NCBI RefSeq assembly: GCF_003473485.1
Contig: NC_053048.1
Span: 40,792,755-40,856,754 of the forward strand
DNA: 64,000 nt
DNA from: Medicago truncatula
Lineage: Eukaryota; Streptophyta; Magnoliopsida; Fabales; Fabaceae
Reading direction: 5' to 3'
The notes beneath the pieces were generated by a model. That model saw only the letters and a list, made by a program, of their open reading frames with translations, had not been told where the DNA came from and searched no databases. The position numbers were made by a program, and so were the translations under genes. Positions 47,696 to 57,900 of the stretch are shown piece after piece. Each line of letters starts with the position of its first letter. Positions within the stretch are counted from its first letter, which is position 1.

Positions 47696-47780
47696 CTTGC
47701 ATTTTTAATAAGCTGTTAGAACGAAGCTTTCAGATCTTCTTCGAATTTCTCTCTCTCTCTCTCTCTCTCTCTCAATATTA
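47696..47780 (-). other. Probable 5'UTR exon of the kinase-like gene
   Basis: The minus strand shows a (GA)n leader (complement of the CT run at 47749-47773) followed by GCAAG and a donor GTGAATATTC. GA/CT-rich leaders are usual in plant housekeeping genes. Confidence 0.5.
47749..47773. repeat. (CT)12 microsatellite in the leader
   Basis: A run of CT dinucleotides at the presumed transcription start of the kinase-like gene (GA on the transcribed sense strand). It may act as a promoter or leader element. Confidence 0.9.
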
Positions 47781-49131
47781 TTTTATTTTAATTTAATTTT
47801 AGTTTTATATAAGGAAAACGTGAAGAACAAGATGGACCCTCCTGGTTGTGTTGTGCTTGATCCACCAAGTTTATGCTCCAGTTCAGCCACAACTATGATT
47901 TTTGAATAACACGGTTTAAACAAAAAACAAAACACTTTATTTCTATTTTTTTTCAGCTCTTTCACTTTTCACTTCATGCGTGCTTACTTTTTTGCTCTGT
48001 CAGTGTAGCAGTATAAATAAATATTTTATAATTATTACTGGCTCAATGTAGTTATGATAAGATACTATAAATGTTTTTTATCCAAAAAATATTAAATAAA
48101 TTACTATGTATGAGCATTTTAAATAAATTTGAGATACTGTTTGATTTACTAATGAAAAGTAGACCAACTATTTTTATATGGTTAAAAAGAAACCATACTA
48201 AAATTAACTTCATGTAAATTATAAGATATTTTCATAACTATTTTAAAAAGTTTACTGAAATTGATGAAAACATTATGGAAATTTTAAAAATTGCTTTATA
48301 AATTCTCAAATATTATGCTAAGTGTTTTATGTCATTAGATAAACCTTGTTCATGAACAAATCTAAATGTATCTTGAATTTAAATTTAAATCTTAACTTAA
48401 CCTAACCGTGATGTTAAATTTTAAAAAGATACAGGTAAATGAGTTTGTTAAAGATAAGTAACTTTTTAATGGGATTTGTCCATCTGTTATCTTTATTTTA
48501 TCATATTATCTAAGTTTGGTTGGTTGTTCGTTAAATTTCTTAAGTAACAATGTTGTACTCATTAGCATAGCTCTTTTATAATTGAAAAAAAGAAGAAGCA
48601 AATCAACTATTGTTGTTTTTCTTTAACTATGTTATTATTTTTAGTTTTTTAATTAGGAACAGAGAGTCTTACTAATTACTATGACTGTGAGTGACTATTG
48701 TTTTCTTATTCAATTTTTTTTCCTGGTCTTTCATATTTTTTTAATGAAATAAAATTTGCAAAAGGATTAGATTATAGAAGTTGAAAAAGAGGTGGGGAAA
48801 TGAAAGCGATATTTTGTTTTTTGTTGTGAATTTTTTTTGAGATATTTTAATTTTATCTCTTCTTTTGTTCCAAAGAAATAGAGTCAATGGCAGGCAAAAA
48901 TAGCTTTCATCGAAAAAGAATTGGACCTCCGTGGTTAAAATAAGTATAGTTGTTCCTTGTCTTACCAAAGGTGCTATGAGCTTAATTGACTAGCATGCAT
49001 GACAATTGACAACCATCAAGAGAAATTCTACTATAGATTATCATTTGCGGTTCTTGAAATTGCAAGAAAATAATTAATTATAGATGATTTTTTATTCAAC
49101 TTGTTTATAGAACATTGATATTGCCCTTAAA
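47781..49131. other. Intergenic region
   Basis: AT-rich DNA between the promoter of the kinase-like gene and the 3' end of the P450 gene. No gene, RNA or repeat was recognised. Confidence 0.6.
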
Positions 49132-50775
49132 TCAATCATACATATGACTTGCCAAACGTGGTTTAGCAACAGCAATCAAAGGATGAACCTTAGGCATAGT
49201 CATTCCATAAACTTCTTGAGTATCAATATCTTGATGATTCAAACCCTTAGGTGGGTTCCAATCAAAACAATGAAACAATCGAGCCAAAGCCATTAAAACC
49301 AAAGTGACTCCAAGTGGTGCACCCGGACACTTGCGTTTTCCAGCACTAAAAGGCAGTATCTTAAAATCAGCTCCATGGCTGATCTCAACTCGACTCCCGC
49401 TAGTTGAAAAATGCCTCTCCGGCCTAAACTCATCTACATTTTCCCAAATCTTCGTGTTTCGACCTAATCCATGGGTGTTGATGAAGACTCGAGTCTTAGA
49501 AGGGATGTAGTAGCCGTTGATAGTAGTAGGTCGAAGAGATTCATGTGGAATGAGGAATGGCCCTGCTGGATGCATGCGGAAAGTTTCACGTACAACACAT
49601 CGTAGGTAATTAAGGTTAGGCAAATCAGATTCAATCACCATTCTATTAGGGCCAACCACTACATCAAGCTCTTCTTGGATTTTGTGAAGAACGTGTGGAT
49701 GTTTGATTACCTCTGTCATCGCCCATTCATTAGTAACGGCTGAAGTGTCTGTTGCAGCCGCGATCATGTCCTAAATATTTAGTATAACTACATTATTTTC
49801 AATCATTACATGAAAAATTAAACAAAATTAATAGAGAAAAAGTCATACCTGAATCAAAGCTTTTATCTCAACATCATCCATATGCTCTTTTCCATCTTCA
49901 CCAGGCAAAGACAATAAAATATCCACAAAATCAAGTTCTTCATCACTTTTTCCTATCCCTTTCTTATCTTTCCTTGCCTTTCTATGTTCTTCAAGAATTT
50001 TGGAGTGAAAGTCATCAACTCTTTTTTCTACTTCCCTCATTTTCTTCTCACAACCATGAGGATCAATCCACCTCCACATTGGTAAGTAGTCACCTAAATA
50101 TATCACACCAAGTAACCAAAATAATTCATGAGTTATGTGCATAAACTCCATAGCTTCTTGTGGCCCTGCAGATTTAGAACCAAAATATTGTTTTCCTAAC
50201 AACATTCTAGTGACATTGTTCATTGAAAAAGCACCCAAAATTTCTCTTAAATTAATGGGATTTTCGGATTTGGCCCGTGCAAAAACATCTTTAACAAGAT
50301 GTTGTGCTTCTTCTTGACGATGTTTTGAGAAGGATTCAAGTCTCTTTGTAGTTAGTAAGTGTTCCATGCAAATTCTTCTCATTCGCTTCCAATGAGGTCC
50401 TAATGGTGCCAATGCAACATCACCACACCCATATGCTAAATGAATTGCAGCAAGAGTGCGTGGACGAGAGGCAAAAACATCATCTTGAGAAAGAAGTATT
50501 TCACGTATAATATCAGGGTCATTAGTAGTAATAGCATCAATATTTCCTAATTTTAAATAAACTAAGGGTCCATATTTATCGCATAATGATGCTAAGTCTC
50601 TATGAGGAAGTTGCCCTAATTGGAGAAGGTTACCAACAATAGGCCACCTTGGTGGGCCAGGAGGAAGGTTATTTTTCTTATCCAAAGATGGAGATTTTCC
50701 TATATGCCTATCTCGAATGATTTTTGAGACTAATATTGTTAGGAGTAAGGTTAAGGCAAGTATGGTCAATACCAT
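49132..50775 (-). CDS. CYP703A: Cytochrome P450 CYP703A, fatty acid in-chain hydroxylase
   Basis: Two exons (49849-50775 and 49132-49770) join in phase for 521 residues, usual for the family. In order: an N-terminal membrane anchor (VLTILALTLLLTILV), the proline hinge (LPPGPPRWPIVGNLLQLG), the I-helix (AAATDTSAVTNEW), ExxR (ETFR in VVRETFRMHPAGPF), the PERF-like FRPERH and the heme-binding loop FSAGKRKCPGAP with its cysteine ligand. Stretches such as LAYGCGDVALAP, MRRICMEHLLTTKRLESF and GVIYLGDYLPMWRW match Arabidopsis CYP703A2 as I remember it. CYP703A enzymes hydroxylate lauric acid in-chain in the tapetum endoplasmic reticulum, supplying sporopollenin for the pollen wall. The single intron after ALIQ is at the expected position. 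No lesion was seen. Confidence 0.96.
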
Positions 50776-50910
50776 TTTCTAAGATCAATCACTTCATATG
50801 AAGAAAGCAAATTTGTTTTCTCCAAGCACACCTTTTATTTCCAATTATTCTGAAATGAGTTTTGCAACCATTGGATTGAATTCATGACTTGTTTTCATTT
50901 ATGATTAAAC

Positions 50911-50925
50911 CCTTTATAAATATAG
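50911..50925 (-). promoter_or_regulatory. Candidate TATA box of CYP703A
   Basis: On the minus strand CTATATTTATAAAGG lies about 135-150 bases upstream of the start codon, a normal distance for a plant TATA box with a leader of about 100 bases. Confidence 0.6.
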
Positions 50926-51910
50926 CATGTTTAATTATTTTTTTTGATAAAATATATAGCATGTTTAAGACTTAAGGGGTGAAAGTTATTTTTCTTTCAT
51001 ACATTTGCATATCTTAATGGGTCACAATCTTTACGAGTACCCATATTTTTTCCTTTTTATTCTTTAATTTTTATTTTTAACTAGAAACCTTTTTTTTGGT
51101 GCATTTTTTAGTTAGAAACTTTGTATTCTTATTGGTACACCTAGAAGAGGGTAGGATATCATGCGCATGATGATTGTTTTCAAGTTCATTTCTTTATTGA
51201 AGACACACGAATGTTGCATTCTTCCTACTTCAAATTTTGCGTACAATCCCATGTGCATGACTCCCAAAATATACAATCAAAATATATATTACTATAACAA
51301 TTGCAGAATATTCATGTAAAAAATATTAAATACTTCTGATTTATTTTATACTATTGTTTTTTGTTTAAAAAAAATTATACTATTGTTTTATTTTAATAAA
51401 AGAATAATTGACTTTAATAATATCAACTTCTAACGTTATACATATAATTGGTTATGACTTATTGACATCGAAAAACATGTTAGATTGATATTTTGATAGT
51501 GTCTCAATATTAAATTTATAAAAGAAAAACTAGCTAGTGTAGTTCACACATGTTAGCTTATGAATGAATAATATTTTTTCACTCAATCTTGTTATGGTAC
51601 TAGACATATTACCGGTTATTTAAATGTAAAGAATTTACTTAAGTATGTCATTGTTTAAGAGATGTCAACTTATAGTGGTAAAAATGTGACTTAGGAGGTC
51701 ATGATTCACGTTATACATCTTTATTTGTTGTAGAATTTGCTTTTCCCATTCGCCGGATAATTCTTGTGTGATTGCGTTAATTGCTTTGGAAAGTAACATC
51801 AACATATTGGTGATTAAAATTCACTTTGATTCTTTTAAGAGCCTCGCAAAGAGTGATTTTTTTAACAGCCTCACAAAGAGGGTTGTCAGGATTCGTAAAA
51901 GGAAAGAGTG

Positions 51911-52538
51911 CGCTATAAAAATGAGCCGGGTTAATGGGCCGATCCATTAGCTTATATTTTAAGCCGGATCGGGCCTAAAAAACTAGCCCAAAAATGCACT
52001 TGGGCTTTTTGGCCCAAACCCATGTGGCCCATACAAAATGGGGCCGGTTCGGCCCACCGTGCTTTGAGCCGACCCATTAGCTCATATTTCATTTGATTTT
52101 TGTTTAAAAAATAGTATATTTTTTAAAAAATTATCAACTAATTTAAAAATTATTAATAACAAATATTAAATAAAAACTTATTAAATATGAATGAGTTTAT
52201 CTTAAAGTTTATAAATTATTAATTTGATTTAATTGAAGTAATAATCTAAAGTTTAACTATTATTCAATGTTAATATAAAAATTATTTACATTTTTATGTT
52301 CATCCAATCATATTTTAGCAAAAAAATAGTGGTGAGTAACTAATACATAAAAAAAGAGTGATTAAATTTTAAAAAATAAAACATAAACGGGTCGGGGCGG
52401 CTGCTGGCCCATGCCCCACACGGGTCGGGCTCAAAAATTTGCGTTCCAATTATAAATGGGTTGGGTCGGACTGGCCCATTTATATAGTCTGGCCTCTCGA
52501 GCGGGGCTGGGCCGGACTAGCCCATTTGACACCTTTAT
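51911..52538. mobile_element. hAT-like MITE with GGCCCA/TGGGCC clusters
   Basis: GC-rich ends packed with GGGCC/GGCCC words (51920-52090 and 52385-52530) enclose an AT-rich centre. The right end reads GCCCATTTGACACCTTTA, close to the GACACCCCTA-type ends of plant hAT MITEs; the left end is more degenerate. The class is assigned from memory; the target duplication was not found. Confidence 0.5.
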
Positions 52539-52974
52539 ACACGAGTGAACATTCAAGAGTGTAAACACTTTTTTTATTTGACAAAGAGTGTAAACACTTA
52601 TAACTTGCTGAAGCGGTGAAAAGGGAAGAAAAAAAAAAACATGTCTATGTGGAAGCTCTAAACAGTAGCTTTCCAATTTTCACGTTTTTGCTGCCTTGGG
52701 ACGCGATATTTTCAACCTAGCTTGATTTCTAACTCAAGTCCAAACAGGCTATTAGTTGAGTGGTGAAGTCCAAATCTTCTTTTGTTATTTTTTTCCTTGT
52801 ATTTCGAGACCACAAATGATACTCCGCCATCACCAAAGACAAAAGCCCTCATGCCATATATGACTGACCTTCAAAGAAAAACGCAAAGGGAGATTAAGAT
52901 GGAAATAATTATTTACTTTGGTTGAAGGGAGTGCAATGTCAAGGCATCAACATCTAAGTAAAGAGAATCAAATT

Positions 52975-53065
52975 GAGCTGGTTTGGCAGTATTGGTTTAG
53001 GACTTTGGAGTGTGTTACTCCCTAAAGTCTAAGTTCGATTCATCTTGGTATCAATTTAGATGAGT
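52975..53065 (+). mobile_element. SINE relic
   Basis: A box-A-like TGGCAGTATTGG (one base longer than consensus) and a box-B-like AGTTCGATTC are 40-45 bases apart. The whole resembles the better SINE at 23780 in layout but is decayed. Confidence 0.4.
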
Positions 53066-54065
53066 TATTTAGCTTTTTAAAAAGAATCAAGAAAAGAAGA
53101 TTACGAGAAGGAAGATTAAGAGCTTCTAAAAGCACCTTCAATGGTGAATTCCATCTAAAGTTACTTTGTAAGTCACATCATCTTGAAGCAACACAATTTT
53201 TTTTTGCTCCACAATTTTATTTCACATATTAGTAATTTATCCATACTAACATTGAGACAACTTTTGTGATTGACCAAAGTAATTTGGATCCCACTTTTTA
53301 ATATTCTTTTTATACAAAGTAACATTACTTCATAAAGTAACGATCACTCGAGGCCGTTGAAACCATGATAAACTCTAGTGAAAAAAACACTATTACACGG
53401 CCTTCCATGTTGGTGGACAAAGTTGAAATGATGTCGTTGGAGTTGGTCGAAGGAGTGTAGGCGACGCAGGTGACATCGAGGAAGATTTAGAAATCATGAT
53501 AACAAAGAAAAGAAAGCTAAAAAGAAAAAGGAACTTTGGAAGAAAAAGAAACTTAAAATTCCTAATTTCCAAAGGAAGGTTGATGGGAGTTATACTAATT
53601 ATAATGCGACCTAAAAGTAGAGCAAATATTTATTTTGCCTCCCACACCTAGTTTATTCAAGGGACTCATATTTACCGCACAACAAACACTTGCACCAAGT
53701 TAGCAAAAGTGCATCTTTTTTATTTTACTAACTTGGACTTTTATGTTTTTTTGTTGGTCTAAGTTAGTAAACCCTTATATATATATAATTTGACTTTGAT
53801 AATAGTTAAAAATAGAATTCGTAAAAACAACTAATTTTTTTCTTCCATACAACGAGAAAATATAAAAATTAATCAAAGTATTCGTAAGACCTAATTCAAC
53901 TGACAATATCGAGATTGCTTGATTAAATGTTTTTTCTGGTTATTTGAATTCAATCCAGAACCTACCCATTGTGTGTGAATTTTCAGGCGGTGCTCGTCAC
54001 CCTGTCTACAAACTGGGCAAATAAAAAAAAATCAAAACTAAGGTAAATTTTATTGTTTTTTAACG

Positions 54066-54480
54066 CGTATTTATTTTCTCCCATTTTTTATTCAATCGCG
54101 CGAACGACATCATTTGCTTATCTTCGACTAGACTTAACATGAGAGTTTGCGAATTGAGGAGCAAAACTACATTTACAAGTCAATATTACATATCGAACTC
54201 TGTAGCCTCCTTTCTAGCTTTATTGAAGGTGTCCACCACTATTTGAGTGAAGTACAAAATCAACATTGTCAAATTGAATATCACACACCCAATTGATAGC
54301 ACGACAAAGACCAAGCGCTTCACCCAAATCAACCGTACTCACTGAATACAAGAACATGGTTTTGGTGAGCACGAATGCACCTTCATCATCCCTCAAACAT
54401 ATACAATATCTTTTCTATTTTGTCGTGCAGAGAACGACGCATCCATGTTCACTTAAGTCTTCCTCATTAAGGTCGTTGTC
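54066..54480 (-). mobile_element. RNase H-like (RVT_3) relic
   Basis: Minus-strand frames read VNMDASFSARQNRK, then after a frameshift ICLRDDEGAFVLTKT, VDLGEALGLCRAINWVCDIQ and FDNVDFVLHSN, with stops after that and CSFAPQFANSHVKSSRR further on. This is the plant RNase H-like domain order (Asp in NMDASFS, Glu in GEALGL, Asp in FDNVDF), usually from non-LTR elements. Frameshifts and stops show it is dead. Confidence 0.8.
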
Positions 54481-54783
54481 ATTGAACGTGAGCTGGAATG
54501 ACTGATGTCGTATATCTTTATTTTAAAACTTACAGATTAATATATTTATGTATAAATATTTACGGTACACGATCTTACCCCCACCAATCAAAATTCATGT
54601 ATTCATTGTTGATTTTTAGTTCTATAATTGGAAGATTGCTCTTTAGGCCGTCATAGTGGTCAATCCCAAAAAATGTTAATCAAAAATAGTTTCTGATGAA
54701 ATTTTAGTAAAAATAAAAAAAGTCGATCATAAATTAATAGTGCGATATTTTTTCTGAGAATCGAAAGGCTAACACGAAAAGCA

Positions 54784-54808
54784 AGCCCAAATTCAATTAA
54801 TTTGGGCT
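54784..54808. promoter_or_regulatory. Inverted pair of TGGGCT elements upstream of CSN2
   Basis: AGCCCAAATT and AATTTGGGCT form a perfect 10-bp inverted repeat around a 5-base spacer, about 165-185 bases before the CSN2 start codon. TGGGCT/AGCCCA are site II elements, bound by TCP factors in genes expressed in dividing tissue (established for plants; binding here is inferred). Confidence 0.65.
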
Positions 54809-54921
54809 AATAAACCTAAGCACACTATACACATCACCGGTACTTAATCCTCCACTCTTTCCTTTCCCATTCTCTTCACTCCCTCACCGGGTTCTTATAT
54901 TTCCCACTCACTACTCCAATC

Positions 54922-54935
54922 TATAAAACCCTAAC
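54922..54935 (+). promoter_or_regulatory. TATA-like box overlapping a telo-box, CSN2
   Basis: TATAAAACCCTAAC lies about 40 bases before the start codon. AAACCCTAA is the plant telo-box, often paired with site II elements. The TATA-like part is too close to the ATG for a long leader, so the telo-box reading is the better supported. Confidence 0.5.
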
Positions 54936-54969
54936 TCGGATTCTCTAACTCAATCGATTTCACACAATC

Positions 54970-57900
54970 ATGGCTTCCGGTAAACGCTCTTTCTCCTCTT
55001 TCGTCTTTTTTCGTTTCATCGCAGTAATATTCTTCTGTTCTTTCTAGTTCTAGTTCCGAAGCTAAATCGCTTATTTCATTGTTTATTTTATAATTTTTTG
55101 CTATTTTTTGTCTCGATTGAAGAAGCTTGAATTTCAACAACGCTTTGATCATGCGCGTGATTTATTCAATTGAAATTTTTGAACTGAATAGTTTAGATTT
55201 TAGGTTTTTTACTTTGTAGTGGCGCAATTGAACGCAAAATTTGTAACCCTAGAATAACAATGTGTTGGTGGCGTTTATTTTCTTGTGTTGATGCTAGTTT
55301 ACGGGAATTCCAATTCTGAAAAGGAGTGAAGATTTGAGTGAAACGAGTTTTTTTTTTTTTTTTTTTATAATTTTTTTTTGATTCAACGTTCTTATGGATC
55401 TTATGAGGAGATAATGCCACTGATTATTGTTTATATACTTGATCATACTTAATTTAATGCGTAAGTACGAACACCTAGGGCATGTTTGGATTGACTTATT
55501 TGAGCTCATCTACTTGCATAAGTTTGGTAGAACTTATGAAAACAGCTTATAGCTTATACACAAACAATTTAACTTTATTTTATCTTTTGCTATAGAAATA
55601 CTTCCTCTGGTCTCAAATATAGACAAATATTCTTTTCTCAGATTTATTGAAAATCTGATGTATTTGGTCCACATTATCAACCAGATAATTAGCCATTCAA
55701 AGAACCTGAAAACAAAATATTTTCTTATATTTGAGACCGGAAGGAGTAACTTTTAGATAAGCGTTTATAACGATAAGTGCTTGCCCTGTTTATCCAAACA
55801 TGGGCCTATTGAATTAGATGGGGTATTTTCTATGCTGTTATTTGTAGCTAATGCTAACCTTTGCATAACTGGGTATCAAGTTCGGATACCAGTTAAGAGT
55901 GTGGTTGTTGCTTACTGAATTAAAAAACTCTGCACATATTCACGCGCACACACACACACACACCTGCTTTTAGTTATTAGTTTTAGTTTATTTTTGTGAG
56001 GCATTCTTTAAGAAGTTTGCTAGTTATGTTTCTTTGATATATTCACAGGGAAATGGTAACATGTGCCCTTAGGACACTTGTTAGTGTGCTAAAGATGGAA
56101 ACTTTTTAACAGAAATTGTGCATTCAAATTTTTAAAACATTAAAAATTGTTTTTTCAAGACATTATGACTTCGAGGTTTGGTTTGGAAATATATATAGTC
56201 ATAATAATCTGCTTCATTTTTACCAACTGACCTAAACACATTAAGTGGTTACATTTGTTATTCTGTAGACGCTGATATGGAGGACTATGGATTTGAGTAC
56301 TCTGATGAGGAACAAGAGGAGCAGGATGTTGACATTGAGAATCAATATTACAATTCAAAGGGTATTTTCAACAACTATTACCACTTTCACCGTTTTTTAC
56401 ATTTATGAATTGAATTTGGTTTATTTTTGGGATTAGAAAATAAAGTTAAGTCCTACAAATTAGATTGTGTCTGTTGCTTACTAACTAGTTCTGGTCAAAA
56501 TTCCATCATTGTATTTTGTTGACAATTATTTGAGTGCAGTTTTTTATGATAAACATGATGACTGGAGCTATAAACTTGATTCGTTATCTAGTTGATTTAG
56601 TTTACTGTGTTTCTTCCTTGTCAAAATAAATTAAAATGTAACTTTTTAAATAATTTCTTATGTTGATTTGTTTTGCAATGTTTTGTGGTTCAACTTCAAG
56701 GCTTGGTTTGTCTTTTATTTTGACTTCTTAGTACAATGTTCTTCTGCTTGTTACATACAGGTTTGGTTGAAACTGATCCAGAAGGTGCACTTTCTGGTTT
56801 TGCCGAGGTAGTGCGCATGGAACAAGACAAGGCAGAATGGTAATAATTCTTCTCTCCAGTACTTCGCTATAGAACAGATATGGATGTTGAAGTTAGTGGA
56901 CTTAAATGAGAATGAAATTGTGTTCTCGCTGCAGTCTTCTATACCATTTTGATGCCATGATATGTTATTTATTGCGTTTCTTTCGTTTGTATTTTTTCAA
57001 AACAAGAATGTTTCTCTTTTTTGATTTGTTGAAACAAGGTTACAGATACAATACTTCTAATCTGTTGTTTTTCATGCACCCCTTCCCTTGTTTCTCATAC
57101 CTATTCTTATTCATGTACTGCACTGTGGTAATGTCTTATAATCTTTGAACAATGATAATAAACCAATCTATATTGCATGCCATGTTTATCATACCTGTTA
57201 CCAGGGGATTTAAAGCTCTAAAGCAAACTGTCAAGCTTTATTATAGACTTGGAAGGTATAAAGAGATGATGGAGGCCTACAGGGAGATGTTGACATACAT
57301 CAAATCAGCAGTGACCCGTAACTATAGTGAAAAGTGCATAAACAGCATTATGGACTATGTCTCTGGTTCGGCTAGCCAGAATTTTGGCCTTCTGCAGGAA
57401 TTCTACCAAACAACTCTGAGAGCCCTTGAAGAGGCAAAGAATGAGGTTAATTCATTTTGACAATATCTCTGCCTCACAGTTTCTCCTATTATTGTGGTTT
57501 TATGTTTATATTTTGCCTCTCATTTTGCAGAGGTTGTGGTTTAAGACAAATTTGAAGCTTTGTAAGATTTTTTTTGACATTGGGGAATATGGTCGGATGA
57601 GTAAGGTAATGTGTTCTTTTTTATTTTGGGTGCAATAGTATATCTTACTTTCAAACTTAAGTAAAAAAAAATCTGTTTGTATCTATTGGTATCTACTAGT
57701 ATTAAATAGTTTAGTGATTTGTTGTAATCTGTCAGATCCTTAAGGAACTTCACAGATCTTGTCAACGAGAGGATGGCACAGATGACCATAAGAAAGGAAC
57801 TCAACTTTTGGAAGTTTATGCAATTGAAATTCAAATGTACACAGAGACCAAGAACAACAAAAAACTCAAGGTTGGCATTTGCTATAGAAAATAATCTTTC

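Larger units (their letters stand above)
50926..54780. other. Intergenic region with transposon relics
   Basis: No intact gene. It contains a GGCCCA-rich hAT-like MITE (51911-52538), a SINE relic (52975-53065) and an RNase H relic on the minus strand (54066-54480). The remainder is AT-rich. Confidence 0.65.
54980..56268. other. First intron of CSN2, with nested MITEs
   Basis: A 1.3-kb intron directly after the 10-base coding exon. It contains a poly-T run (about 55351-55367), a composite of two MITEs (55478-55806), and a CA microsatellite (about 55943-55964). Nothing coding is seen. Confidence 0.75.
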
